NCBI GenBank assembly: GCA_950097015.1
Contig: CATNEN010000001.1
Span: 14,439,001-14,503,000, forward strand
From: Macrostomum hystrix
Lineage: Eukaryota > Platyhelminthes > Macrostomidae
Length of the DNA: 64,000 nt
Direction of reading: 5' to 3'
This document shows positions 28,854 through 41,156 of the stretch, piece by piece. A model generated the notes under the pieces. That model was not told the origin of the DNA, ran no database searches, and saw only the letters and a list, made by a program, of their open reading frames with translations. The stretch's first letter is position 1, and every line of letters begins with the position of its first letter. The position numbers and the translations under genes were made by a program.

Positions 28854-31800
28854 TTAGTGTTGCTGCTGCTGCTGCTGCTGCTGCTGGTGTCCCGGCAGTA
28901 GCCGCATACTGGAAGCCGTGCTGAAATTTGACACGACACTGTCGCCTCGAGTCAGACCTGGCGGATGTCGCGGTTCTGCAGCCTTCTTAATAGTGAGCTT
29001 TGGTGCAGCATTTGAAATGGCGCGACAAACACCTCTACCTCCTCCGCCAGCGCCGCGGCCGCCACCGTCGCCGCCACCGCCGCCGCTGCCAACCGAGGTT
29101 GGAATGGCTTTGCGCACAGAAAATTTCGGCAGGCAGTCGAGATCAGCGGGCTCTTCGCCAGCTTCGATGTTAGTCTTGACTGTGGACAGATCTAGTGCTG
29201 CTGTCGACTGTGCTGCCGACGGAGGCGTGGGCGGCGGAAGGGCCGGCGATATGGGAGGAGGCGGTGTGGCGGAGTTAGAACCGTCCTCGTCCGAGGCGCT
29301 GCGCCGTTGCAGCTTCTTTGGCAGCTTGGCCGGCTTCAGATGCTGCTGCTGCTGCTGCTGCTGCTTCTGCAGCTGTTTAACAGCTCTGGCTTTAGCCCAT
29401 CGATTTGATTTACTACCGGCATTTGAAGCGCCGGTTAAGGAGGCCAACGAACCAGTTGCGCCAGCTGCGGCCGCGTTGTTAGACGAAGCCGACGAGGAGT
29501 TTCTGCGAATGCTGGCAGCGAACGGATTGCCGCGGTCGAAGCCACGAGTCATTGCAATCTGAAAGCAGAGTGTTGAGAGGCCTGCTGGAGAAAGTGCTCA
29601 ATTTTTACGACAGTGTACGCATAACGGGAGCAGGCATGCAATGTACACAGCTGGAAGAAGATAAGGTGGTTAGTGGCAGTGTACATTTGGAGGGGGTGGC
29701 TGGTAGCAGTGTACATTTGGAGGGGTGGCTGGTAGCAGTGTACATTTGGAGGGGGTGGCTGGCAGCAGTGTACATTTGGAGGGGGTGGCTGGTAGCAGTG
29801 TACATTTGGAGGGGGTGGCTCGTAGCAGTGTAAATTTGAGACAGTGGGTTCCAAATCATGCCGCCCACCTGTACAGGCATGATAACGTCGAGCACGACCC
29901 TATTGGACGATGTCTGAGCCGTAGCCTGTACAAACAGTTCGTGACAGTTGTCAATGATGCAGGCCACAATGTTTGCCTGATGCTGGGAGATGCGGGCAGC
30001 CTCCATCAGACCATTGGAACCGGTGCCGATTGGCGGCTGCTGGCAGAGATTCGGAGCCCAAACCAGAGCCAGGTTGTGCGAGTGCATCAGGGTGCGCTTG
30101 GTGTGGCCAGAAACCCGATGCAGGTGGTTGAACAGGTACTGGGCCACTCTGCAGTCAGTGATTTGGAATATTCTTTTGTTGCATCAATTTGCTTAACATT
30201 CACCAGAAGCAGATATCAGACGAAGATTCACCGTTATACAAATATTATCCTGTTATCCTCATCTACTATCTTCGGCCTTCTAAAGACTGTTTTACTCAAT
30301 AGATTTCCCACTCCATAATTCTTCCCATTTCCAGAGAGTTATCCCACTCCATAATTATTCCCATTTCCAGAGAGTTATCCCACTCCATAATTCTTCCCGT
30401 TTCCATAGAGTTATCCCACTCCATAATTCTTCCCATTTCTATAGAGTTATCCCACTCCATAATTCAACCCATTTCCATAGAGTTATCCCACTCCATAATT
30501 CTACCCATTTCCATAGAATTATCCCACTCCGTAATTCTTTCCATTTCCATAGAGTTATCCCACTCAACAATTCTTCCTTTTCAATAGAGTTATCCAACCC
30601 AATAATTCTTCCCATTACCCAACAGATCCCAATCCCATGTCTCACCGGAAGTGCACTGGTGACATCTGTGCCACGCAGTCACGCAGCTGGTTAAACTCCG
30701 GCTGACAGGCCGTGAACCGATCAGACAGCAGAGGCTCAGCCAGCTCTCTGAAGTAGGTCTTCAACAGGTTGGTGTAGTTGTGCATTGCCGAGCGGTAGGG
30801 ACACATAGGCGCCTGGCTACTGGCAGTCAGCGCATCTTCTCCCACCGTCTCATTGGTCGGAGCTGATGCGACAGTGTCGTCAGCCGTAGGTTTGTCAGCG
30901 GTTGGCTCAGTTGACTCAACCATCTTTGTACCAGTGTCCGCACCACCGACAGATGGCTTCGATCGATTGAATGGATCGCTGGTGATTGTGACAGGACCGG
31001 CTCTGACACAGGTGCACACGTCATCAGGCTGATTGCCATACTCAAATATCTGAGCATGCGGGCAGTTGTGGTTGAGTTCTTTGTCCCAGCAATAAATTTA
31101 TAGGATCTCACAATGTCATTTATGTTTCCCATCACAAACTGAAAATCCCACCTACCCAGAGAATCCCATTCCCAGCTACCCATAGAATCCCATTCTCACC
31201 TACCCATAGAATCCCATTCTCACCTACCCATAGAATCCCATTCCCAGCTACCCATAGAATCCCATTCCGAGCTACCCATAGAATCCCATTCCGAGCTACC
31301 CATAGAATCCCACTCCCAGCTACCCATAGAATCCCATTCTCACCTACCCATAGAATCCCATTCCCAGCTACCCATAGAATCCCATTCCGAGCTACCCATA
31401 GAATCCCATTCCGAGCTACCCATAGAATCCCACTCCCAGCTACCCATAGAATCCCATTCCCAGCTACCCATAGAATCCCATTCCCAGCTACCCATAGAAT
31501 CCCATTCCCAGCTACACATAGAATCCCATTCCCAGCTACCCATAGAATCCCACTCCCAGCTACCCATAGAATCCAATTCTCACCTACCCATAGAATCCCA
31601 TTCTCACCTACCCATAGAATCCCATTCTCACCTACCCATAGAATCCCATTCCCAGCTACCCATAGAATCCCATTCCCAGCTACCCATAGAATCCCATTCT
31701 CACCTACCCATAGAATCCCATTCCCAGCTACCCATAGAATCCCATTCCGAGCTACCCATAGAATCCCATTCCCAGCTACCCATAGAATCCCACTCCCAGC

Positions 31801-34800
31801 TACCCATAGAATCCCACTCCCAGCTACCCATAGAATCCCATTCCCAGCTACCCATAGAATCCCATTCCCAGCTACCCATAGAATCCCATTCCCAGCTACC
31901 CATAGAATCCCATTCCCAGCTACCCATAGAATCCCATTCCCAGCTAACCATAGAATCCCATTCCCAGCTACCCATAGAATCCCATTCCCAGCTACCCATA
32001 GAATCCCATTCCCAGCTACCCATAGAATCCCACTCCCAGCTACCCATAGAATCCCATCCCCACCTACCCATAGAATCCCATTCCCAGCTACCCATAGAAT
32101 CCCATTCCCAGCTACCCATAGAATCCCACTCCCAGCTACCCATAGAATCCCATTCCGAGCTACCCATAGAATCCCATTCCCAGCTACCCATAGAATCCCA
32201 CTCCCAGCTACCCATAGAATCCCATTCCCAGCTACCCATAGAATCCCATTCCCAGCTACCCATAGAATCCCATTCCCAGCTACCCATAGAATCCCATTCC
32301 CAGCTACCCATAGAATCCCACTCCCAGCTACCCATAGAATCCCATCCCCACCTACCCATAGAATCCCATTCCCAGCTACCCATAGAATCCCATCCCCACC
32401 TACCCATAGAATCCCATTCCCAGCTACCCATAGAATCCCATTCCCAGCTACCCATAGAATCCCACTCCCAGCTACCCATAGAATCCCATTCCGAGCTACC
32501 CATAGAATCCCATTCCCAGCTACCCATAGAATCCCACTCCCAGCTACCCATAGAATCCCATTCCCAGCTACCCATAGAATCCCATTCCCAGCTACCCATA
32601 GAATCCCACTCCCAGCTACCCATAGAATCCCATTCCCAGCTACCCATAGAATCCCATTCCCAGCTACCCATAGAATCCCATTCCCAGCTACCCATAGAAT
32701 CCCATTCCCAGCTACCCATAGAATCCCACTCCCAGCTACCCATAGAATCCCATTCCCAGCTACCCATAGAATCCCATTCCCAGCTACCCATAGAATTCCA
32801 TTCCCAGCTACCCATAGAATCCCATTCCCAGCTACCCATAGAATCCCATTCCCAGCTACCCATAGAATCCCATTCCCAGCTACCCATAGAATCCCATTCC
32901 CAGCTACCCATAGAATCCCATTCCCAGCTACCCATAGAATCCCATTCCCAGCTACCCATAGAATCCCATCCCCACCTACCCATAGAATCCCATTCCCAGC
33001 TAATTATAGAATCCCGAACACTCAATACCTATATAATCTAAAGATACCATTAGGTACCTGCAGAATGCATAAACATAAGAACCAGCCTTCTGCCAGTCAT
33101 CCTGACATTGTACAGAAGTAGTATTCAGGTAAGAATCTAGCTAGGCTTAGTGTTTACGCTAAATCTGTCTATTCAATACTCTCTGTGTCTCGAATTGCAT
33201 CTGAGGCTATGTGCCAACTAACCTGCATTAGGCGCTGAACCTCCAATCCGTTGCCACACTTCCGGTAGAGACCCTCGTGACAGGTGCCGTGCGATTCTAT
33301 CAGGTTGGCACAGTACACTAGCACGGGCGGGTAGTCCAGATTGTATTCGCCAAGGTAGCTGGCCAGATCTGAGCCGAAAATGCCGTTTCTAAGAATGCCC
33401 GTGCGGCGGAGCTGGTTGGGATCGGGGCGCGAACGGAAGAATGCTCTCAGACTGTCCAATAGGCGGGGATATTTGGCCCTAACTGGGCCTGGTGTCTGCT
33501 CCTGCTGCTGCTGCTGCAATTGCTGTTGCTGTTGTTGCTGTGTCACTGGAGATGATTTCTTGGCGTGCTGAAATTGATTCAATAGGATTTTTAACGGAAT
33601 CTTCACTCGTCACGGGAATGGTGGAGGAAAGAGAGTTTGAAGTTTGATAAGATGAAAGGCGATGGGGGAGAAAGACGAGAGGGTAGAGGATAGAAGGGAC
33701 TGGTAAGAGGGGAGAGTGGAGAGAGAAAATGCGGTAGGAGAAAAGATAGGGAAGAAAAGATATGTGAGATGATAGAGAGGAAAGTAGAAAGAGGAAAGGA
33801 AAGAGGGGAGAGGGGAAGTAGAGGGGAAGAGGGGAGAGTAGAGGGGGAGAGGGGAGAGTAGAGAGGGGAGAGGGGAGAGTAGAGAGGGGAGAGGGGAGAG
33901 TAGAGAGGGGAGAGGTGGGAGTAGAGAGGGAGAGGGGAGAGTAGAGGGGGAGAGGGGAGAGTAGAATGGAGAGATGAGAGAGAAAGTAGAAAGAGGAGAG
34001 CAAAGAGAGAGGAGAGACGGGAGAAAGAGAATGGAGAGAGTGGAGAGTAGAGGGGAGAATAGAGAGGAGAGAGGAGAGAGGAGAGAAAACATATATATAT
34101 TTTTTTATTTCCTCTCTCCTCTCGGCTTTTCTCCTCTTCTGTCTCTGAGCAAGAAAAGCGAAGGAGAAAAATGGGTAGTAGGACAGTAAAGGAAGTAACA
34201 CAGGAGAGGGGGGATTTAGAGCATAGGCCGGGCAGCTCACCATAAGCTCCTCATCCGTGCTGCTCTGCATAGCCATCTGCTGTTCCTTCCTGGTGACACT
34301 GGCAGGCGTATCGCCAGGCCCTACAATCCTGACACAGTTGGACGGAAAGAAGCCGATGCGCCTTCGCCGCTGAAGAGAGGCCCGGCTGCCGCCGTCAGTA
34401 AAACAGCAGCCGGCACCGCCTAGCAGAGAATCTTCGCACGAGACAGGCGCATCTTTTTCTAATTCTTCTTTAGGCACAATTTTACCTTCCCACCAGGTGG
34501 GCGAGTCCACATTAACGCTGACATAGGTGACGGCAACATAGTCGCCGCAGTTCAACGCCAGCTCATCCTCGCAGGCGGGCTTGAAGTCGCGAACAGCAAC
34601 GGCTAACTCGATACCCTGGCAACAGCAGGCGTTTCAGAACAGAGAGTGTACGAGCTATACGCAATGCCTGACACACAGGAAGTGCCAGCCTAAACACTGC
34701 CTCACATTGCAAACTATATTTAATCAATGCTATACTGCAATGCAATGCTAATCAGTGCTGGACTTTCACTGATATATTCACCTATATCACCTGACTAGGT

Positions 34801-36307
34801 GAACCTGCAAATTGAGTGAATCTACTAATTGAGTGAATCTACTAATTGAGTGAATCTACTAATTGAGTGAATCTACTAATTGAGTGAATCTACTAATTGA
34901 GTGAATCTACAAGCCGAGTGTATTGTTTATAACAGTGTACCTGAGTATTGTAACGGTCGGCCAGTGACTGTCGATTGCCTTTGCAGTCAATATCTAGAAT
35001 GTCCAAAGCGAGCGGGCAGACTAGCTTGGAGCAGAAGTCCTGTTGGCCGCTTAAACTACTAAAGCAGCGAAAGTAGTACTGCAAGATAATCTCCATCTGC
35101 TTCTTAGCTGTCAGGTTGCTAGGCGAGAAGCTGCGATAGGACTGGGCAAATGTCTGCCTCAGATCGAACAGATTATTATACTTGGCCGATCTTTGTAAGC
35201 AGCATTTGTGCAGCCATTCGTCAAATTCAATCAGCTGATGCAGGTGACGCACAATTTGCCATTCGGCGCCGTTACTTTTCACGGTCATGTTGACTCTGAC
35301 CTCTTTCAACATTGTGGTTAAAGAGGCCATCTCTTTGGCGTCTAGGTGACTGTCTCCGCCAGCACCACTTGTTGCTACTGCTGCTGCTACTGCTGCTGAT
35401 GGCGAAGATTCATTGCTGTTGCTTGCGGAAGCTTCATCTGCGTCGTTATACTCGGCGACTAGATGTGCGATTTCCTTCATTATTATGAGTGAATGCCAGA
35501 TGTTTTAATTGGCTGACTAATAAATAACAAAATCATCAGTATTAGCAATTCTAGCCAGCGAGAAGTTGTGTACATTCTCACACTGTGTCTTGCGGGTTGG
35601 TTGGCCTTTGTGGGCGTAAATTTGCAAGACAGGCCTGCGGGCAATGGCACATCATTTGGTGACACCAGACACGCAGCCAGCGAGGAGGCAATTCTGCCCC
35701 ATTCAGCTGACTCCTGAGCACACACGCACACAGATACCGTACACAGGCACACGCTCACACAGGTTTGTACAACTGTCCTTAATTTTTCATCGTCAGGCAG
35801 TGTACACCTTCACTGTGCTTTGAGGTTGGCCCTCAAGGGCCCCACGACAAGAATCGAGCCGCGGAATCGAGCTCAGGGACCTTGGCACGACAGGCAAACG
35901 CGTTAGATCGTTCTGCCACTGACCGCCTAAAATTTGTTTCTACCATAGACAAGAGAGCCACTTTACAATTGAACGCTCTATTCGCTCACCTGCAAATTGA
36001 TAGACACTTCGCCAACAACAACAGATATCTGGGTCAAATTCATACAGGACGGTATGTAATGATTGTGAGATCGTTTCTTTAGTGTGGCTGACAATTTGCA
36101 AGTCCTGGGCCGATCCAGATTTTCCCAACTGTTGTCGCGATGCAGCACCGGATGACCGGCATGACAGCTTGAGGCATGAGCAAGATTTTGCTCATCGGAA
36201 TCAGGATCAATCTCTGTTTCCGCTACAGCTTCAGATACAGAAGTGCCTATAACAGACTCCTCTGATCCTGATGTTGCCTCCGCACTAACAATGTCACCAT
36301 CGGACAT
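28854..36307 (-). CDS. ARHGAP32/33-type Rho GTPase-activating protein (PX-SH3-RhoGAP)
   Basis: Exons on the minus strand are 36307-35990, 35474-34941, 34615-34241, 33567-33223, 31078-30646, 30148-29869 and 29558-28854. Domain order is a PX-like region (EWQIVRHLHQLIEFDEWLHKC in exon 2), SH3 (AVAVRDF, WWEGK, GFFPSNCV in exon 3) and RhoGAP (exons 4-6). RhoGAP keeps the arginine finger in HEGLYRKCG (about residue 511), LLKTYFRELAEPLL and NLALVWAPNL, so it should stimulate GTP hydrolysis on Rho-family GTPases. The linker SLRAFFRSRP before RhoGAP matches the LRTFMRSRP linker of ARHGAP32/33. The tail is Pro-, Gly-, Ser- and Gln-rich, ending in a Q tract. All junctions agree in phase except exon 4 (phase 0) to exon 5 (phase 1), which needs a small exon of 3n+1 bases; 33101-33083 (19 bases) would fit and give 1002 residues. 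The SH3 carries an insertion of over 30 residues. Exon 2 could start at 35474 or 35480. Confidence 0.85.
29665..29835 (+). repeat. Minisatellite, 29-30 bp unit
   Basis: About six copies of GTAGCAGTGTACATTTGGAG with a GGGTGGCTG link lie in the intron between the last two ARHGAP exons, ending just beyond the donor region of exon 6. Confidence 0.9.
30307..30620 (+). repeat. Minisatellite, about 36 bp unit
   Basis: Degenerate copies of AGAGTTATCCCACTCCATAA followed by TTCTTCCCATTTCCAT lie in the ARHGAP intron between exons 5 and 6. CCATAGAGTTATCCCACT resembles the unit of the next array at 31136. Confidence 0.85.
31136..33012 (+). repeat. 1.9 kb minisatellite, 24 bp unit
   Basis: About 78 copies of CCCATAGAATCCCATTCCCA with AGCTA or CCTA links lie in the ARHGAP intron between exons 4 and 5. 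Because the unit is a multiple of three, minus-strand frames stay open for up to 441 codons of an 8-residue repeat; these are not genes. Confidence 0.97.
33640..34105 (+). repeat. Purine-rich irregular minisatellite
   Basis: GGGAGAGTAGAGAGGGGAGA-type units in the ARHGAP intron between SH3 and RhoGAP exons, almost all purine on +. The gene-sense strand is therefore a long pyrimidine tract. Confidence 0.85.
34800..34915 (+). repeat. Short minisatellite, 17 bp unit
   Basis: About six copies of ACTAATTGAGTGAATCT lie in the ARHGAP intron between exons 2 and 3, ending just before the donor at 34940. Confidence 0.9.
35560..35928 (-). mobile_element. SINE family 1 copy with a second partial copy
   Basis: The minus-strand copy from 35928 (GGCGGTCAGTGGCAGAACGA) runs to the CCCGCAGG tail word at about 35633. 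It adjoins a partial body copy at 35560-35632 (GTACATTCTCACACTGTGTC), and internal rearrangement is seen near 35730-35770. It lies in the first ARHGAP intron. Confidence 0.8.
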
Positions 36308-38572
36308 TATTTATTTAGTTGAATCTCGTGTTATAGAGTTTCAAATATCCGAGCGATGTGAATAATTTCTCGCAGCTGGAGTGTTCAGTGAGTGTGCTGC
36401 TTCTGCTTTATACTTGTTATGGAAAATTAGACGGTACAAAGCTACACAGCACACAGGAATGCGTGCATGTATCAAAATTATAATCAGACTAGAAATGTAA
36501 CCCGAAGGCAAGTACGCAAACAGTCAGTTGCTGCCGTTTGTTAATTATAAGTGTTTAAGCTGCTAAAAAGTGGACTGAAATCAAGATTTTTCATGGTTGG
36601 GTAGGGGGGAGTAGGTTTGGCGCCTGGCACAATTGCACGAGGCCCAATTGCTTAAGACAAACAATAACGCCAAGAGCCTAACGAGTTGGGTCAAATTTAT
36701 TAAGGAGTCAAATTACAGTAGCTAGCTAGCGCATATAATAACTAATAGATTAGTTATCTATATATAATAGCACGCATTGACACGACTAGATTTTTTATAG
36801 ACTTTTCTATAGACATGGCAAAACATATTTAAACTAATTTTCTATTAATGAATAATGAATTTGTGAATGAGAAACAGGGAATTTCACTGCCATTTGCTAG
36901 ATAGGTGAGAAAAAACTAGTAATTCGTTAATTAACTACTGCTAATTTACTACTGCTAATACCTTGGAGTTTCATTTCTTTCACATGCTTTACTTTCTGTT
37001 TGCACAAGTAATAAAATATAGTTTTTTAACTATCCAAGATCCAAAACTACCCCCAACCTGATTTTGGCTTTTCTAAAGTTACTTAAAATTCAAGGTGCAA
37101 ACATAATCAGTATTTATGTGATTTCAACTAGTCATGCCACATCATTTTTCTATGGCCAGAACTAAAGGGAAAATTTAAATTACTTTTTCATTTATAAAAA
37201 CAAACAGCATTAAACATAGTTATTGAACTTTAAACATTCATAAAGAATAGCAGTGAGCTATCCAGAACTGAATGGCACAGAACACATTGGTGGGGTAGAG
37301 CTGCCACTAAAGGTACAAATCAAGGCGACTCTGAAACAAAGAACCCAATGTGCCATGCATGCTCCAAAATTTCCTATTTGCATGGGCCCATATGCCTTCA
37401 ATTGTGCTTGAATTGGACGCGATGATTCACCACCACTTGGTTGGTTAATTCTGCATACACAAGCCAGCCATCCATTAAGATGCATGTTCTAGGCACAACA
37501 TGGCACTGGATAATGAGAAGTAGTGTAGCAGCAGAATGGTCCGGCACAATATCCATCATACACTTGTTGGTCGGCATTTGGCCATCCCTAGGACCCAGTG
37601 TCCCTCACATGAGGTGCCCTTGTGATATTGCTGTGGATTTGTCTACGTCCTCCACTCTGCAACTGGGCCCACCCAATTTGACTGGATCTCTTGACTGTGT
37701 CTACAAGTAGGCGAGCTTAATTTAGTTGATTTAGTTAGCAGGCTAGTAGGTGGTGTTTTGCCACCCATTGCATGGTTGTTGGTATGTCTGGGGTCACCTT
37801 GTATACGTGCTGAAGGGTAAAGGCCATGTTCATTAGATTAAGTAGCTCCACAGCTGGAACAACTTCAATAGGTGCAACAATAAATGATGGAGTAGCAGTG
37901 CATCTAGCCATTTGCTCAGTGTTGACAATTGGAGAGAAAGAGAGTCAGATTGGCAAAGAGCCAGCCATCACTTTATACATATTCCATTAGTTCTTGTCAT
38001 AGAAAAATGACATGGATGGTATGTCTCTAGTTGGCTTCAATTTAAACTCTGGTTTTGAGCATAGGCAGATAATGTGGCATGTCTATTTGGATCAATTTCA
38101 GACTCTACATGATATGTAAACAGCTATTTAAAATTATAAATAATTATAACAAACACACTGCAATATTGCCTAAATTAAATAGTGTCTATATAATATAGCT
38201 ATACGGTAACATAAAAGTAAAGTAACAAACTGTATATAACTTTTGGTTTTAACAAAGTTTCATATATAAAATTTAATGTGTTAATGTGTTCTGTTTTTTC
38301 TCTGTGTAATCATAGAAAATAAGAGTACAGTAATTGTTTAATTAATTATGATTCTAAAATGAGAAATTAAACAACTTAACACTATCTAGCAATTTTAGGG
38401 CTAAGGCCAGTTTTATTTTTAGTATAATTTGGTGTAAAATTTGTACAAGATGCGCCAATTTTGCTATCAAGATCCAGACAATGGCCATGGGGCATAAAGG
38501 CAAAACTGGCACACAACAGCTTTCTTCTAGAATCTTGGTGTAATTGGCACACGTCACACACAAGAAATTTTA
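36308..38572. other. Intergenic region between divergent genes
   Basis: AT-rich sequence between the ARHGAP start and the coiled-coil gene. A mixed-composition island at 37260-37720 has opposing open frames of 75-90 codons, but I recognise no domain and see no splice support. Promoters of both genes may lie here; no specific element is identified. Confidence 0.4.
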
Positions 38573-39018
38573 GGATCCTAGACACTTTGTCAACTTACAA
38601 CTTCAGCATCTTACAACTTTGTCATCCACTTGGAAAATAAGACACTTTGTCATCTAGCCAATTGGCATAATTTAAAGTTGGGTCAGTTTGTCATCTACTA
38701 ATAACAAGCAATCAAGTTTGACATCAATAAAGTGAAGGTGGGGTGGTGGGGCAGAGTTGTGAACACACTTCACACTCTAAGTTGTCAAAAATAGGTGTCA
38801 AAACTAATTTCATTATAACTTCAAGTGTTAAAAGATAGGTGCCAACACGATGTGAGGAGGGGTGGGAAGGGGTGGTTCTGTTCCAACTTTGAAAACTTTT
38901 GTTTTATAGATGACGAAGTGTCCAAAAGTCTAAGTCTCTTTGTCATCTGCCCTCTGCAATATTGGATAGATTGTCATTTGGATGACAAAGTTGTAAGATG
39001 ACGAAGTGTCCAGGTACC
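38573..39018. mobile_element. Probable MITE with terminal inverted repeats
   Basis: The left end GGATCCTAGACACTTTGTCA is matched inverted at the right end (reverse complement GGTACCTGGACACTTCGTCA). Inside both ends lies CATCTTACAACTTTGTCATC, identical on the two arms. The element is about 445 bp with no coding capacity and further TTTGTCATC words inside. I could not identify a target-site duplication. Confidence 0.65.
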
Positions 39019-39817
39019 GAATTTTAGTGGCTGCTGGCACACATACTCACATAGCATGATCCTGACTATGGATTTTCAGCATTTTTACTTGGTTTCTCAC
39101 AACTACCTTTAGCTTCTGCTTCTGTGAACCTAACTTAGTTAATTACATTAAGAGCTCATTTAAAACAGACTTTATTTTCATCCATGTTTTACAACATATT
39201 AAAATTCATTGTTATATTTGCTATGGGATTATGCAGCAATCTTAATAGAAAAATCTTACTATAAATTAGAATGAAACTTTGAATGAATAAATGCCTCAAT
39301 ATTATGCATTGTTCTACTTATGTGTGTAGGCTTAGCTAATGAGGTCTGAAAGAGAGCATTCTAAACATTCAGACTTTGCTTGCTAATATACAGTTTTTTG
39401 TAATTCACTAAGAAATAAAAATAAAATCTGAATGACGTTTTAAAAGTAAAAAAGAAAGTTATGTCCGTGAAATTCGTCGAATCACTTAACGCAATCCGGT
39501 CCAGCAGATCTTTGGATAAAACCTCATTTCAAGTTATCGCCTTTTTTAGAAATTGCAAGAAACGGAAAGAACAGGAGAACTGAGAAGATAAAACAAAAAG
39601 TTACTAAAATTAAATATTAGTTTACCTTAAAAACTGCAAAACTCTCACTTTTGGACCAAATATATAACAATAAACTTTTAATTAATGGTATTTGTGTTAT
39701 TTTTGTTACACAAAAAACTTCGGCAGTAACAACAACACGTTTAAATTCTAAACTTCGTATAGTTTTTTGCGCACCTTTTAATTAGAAAACAAATCCATAA
39801 GTAATCCAAAACACAAA
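39019..39817. other. Upstream region of the coiled-coil gene
   Basis: AT-rich sequence without a supported gene or repeat. It probably includes the promoter and 5' UTR of the gene starting at 39818. Confidence 0.4.
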
Positions 39818-40641
39818 ATGGAATCGCAAAAGAAAAAGTCGCAAACGAAACAGGATCGATTAAAGAATGTAAGCGTCGTTTTAAGATTTCTCATAACTCG
39901 TACAGACGAAAGTCGAACCGCTTGCTTCGAAATAGCCTTTTCACTGATGTTTTGCTTCAGGGCAGTGAACATATTTAATCTCTAGTCTAAACCGGACTCA
40001 AGAAACAAGAAAAAACTAAATATGTGCAACAAAAATTACTGAAATTTTTGTGATTGATTAATAACTTACGGTTTCTTGACTTTCTTAACTATAATAGGCC
40101 TAGTTATGCATTTGCATTCGATTTTCAAATATTTCAGTACAACGAGCCTTCGAAAAGCGTATTAGAAGCTACGGCTGAAAGCCAGAGGCGCGTAAACGAG
40201 AGGCAGAAGCTACACAAACAGATGCAAGAGCAAGAAAATGAAGTAGATATTGATAAGCAACAGTACGAGATCCTAATTGGTCAGCTGAAGTAAGTAAAGC
40301 AAGCTTTATACTACATAACCCTTGTGCCGGATTACCCTTACCCTTGTGCCTTGTGGGCTTTCAGAGCAGCTGAGGCGCGGAATCGGTTGCGAATCATGCG
40401 AATGCGCTACGAAACCGTGCTGGAGCGCGAGGTGAACCACCTGATTTCCTGCCAGCCAACCGCTCTGAGAGCTGTTCGCCTCGAAGCAATGCTGCCGACC
40501 CGATCCTCGAAGGCGTCGTCGTCGACTTTAATGCACGCTGCAGCTGCTGGCGGTGCTGGCGGCGAAGGAGCTGGTGAGACAACCGGCAGCAGCCAGGTCG
40601 CAGGCTTCGGGCCAAATTCTGATCGACTAACAAAATTGGAT
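39818..40641 (+). CDS. Coiled-coil protein, 5' part of gene
   Basis: Exons 39818-39868, 40138-40289 and 40365-40641 join in phase (0, 2) and encode 160 residues before an open GTAAGT donor at 40642. The N-terminus is short and basic (MESQKKKSQTKQ). Residues of about 18-100 are rich in Gln, Glu, Lys and Arg with heptad-like spacing and look like coiled coil. The next stretch, ISCQPTALRAVRLEAMLP, looks conserved in character but I cannot name its family. An Ala/Gly-rich segment follows. The downstream exons are not found within the next kilobases; they may lie beyond the arrays or be too short to see. Start chosen because the ATG exon ends in a good donor and matches phase with exon 2. No function is assigned. 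Confidence 0.65.
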
Positions 40642-40738
40642 GTAAGTATGGCTTCCAATTTTAGCTTCATTAGCGGTAATTGGTTGACTCCAGATTAATT
40701 TAACATATAGGCCACAATGGTTGCAAATGGGAAAATAC

Positions 40739-41156
40739 GTTTCTTAGAAAAACCTCTATAGGAGGCTGGTTTTCGCCAAAAATATACTACTGATATAAGA
40801 ATTTTTACTATTCACTGCGCCCCAAATGAATGTGGCCTCGCCGCGGAATCGAACTCAGGGACCTTGGCGCAAGAGGCAAACGCGTTATATTGCACTGCAA
40901 CTCAACCTCTCTCTCTTTAACATGTTGCTCCAACGATTTTTTACAAAGTTTTATTCCTGAAAATTTGATCTTCATAACTTCATGACATTAATTATGTATT
41001 AATCGGGGTCCAAGACTGTAATAAAACAAGTCATTAGGCTAAAGTTCAGATAGTAATTTACAACATAAATACGAGTTCACTAAATCACTAAAGTTATGCA
41101 GAAAGTGTGAAAATCGGCGAAAACCAGGCTCCTAAGTACGTTTTCTAAGAAACGTA
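40739..41156. repeat. Imperfect inverted repeat with SINE head inside
   Basis: TACGTTTCTTAGAAAA and CTGGTTTTCGCC near 40739-40780 recur inverted near 41113-41156. The arms are about 45 bp, and the spacer of about 330 bp contains a head-only SINE family 1 fragment (40912-40816, minus). It may be a foldback element or an inverted duplication. Confidence 0.5.
40816..40912 (-). mobile_element. SINE family 1, head only
   Basis: The minus strand carries GAGTTGCAGTGCAATATAAC, the CTCTTGCGCCAAGG region, B box GAGTTCGATTCCGCGGC and the start of the body (CATTCATTTGGGGCGC), then stops. Confidence 0.75.

Noticed and set aside
28918-29562. Plus-strand frame of 214 codons opposite the last ARHGAP exon
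   Set aside because: Antisense of a low-complexity C-terminal tail; the minus-strand frame is supported by splice phase and the RhoGAP exons before it.
31700-33025. Minus-strand open frame of 441 codons made of an 8-residue repeat
   Set aside because: The frame stays open only because the 24 bp unit has no stop in that phase. The array sits between two RhoGAP exons and has no independent gene signal.
33479-34555. Single 358-codon reading from the SH3 through the purine tract
   Set aside because: Beyond the SH3 the frame runs through the intron and array. The donor at 34240 and acceptor at 33568 give a better model.
37258-37710. Opposing open frames of 75 and 89 codons
   Set aside because: No domain, no splice support and frames on both strands.
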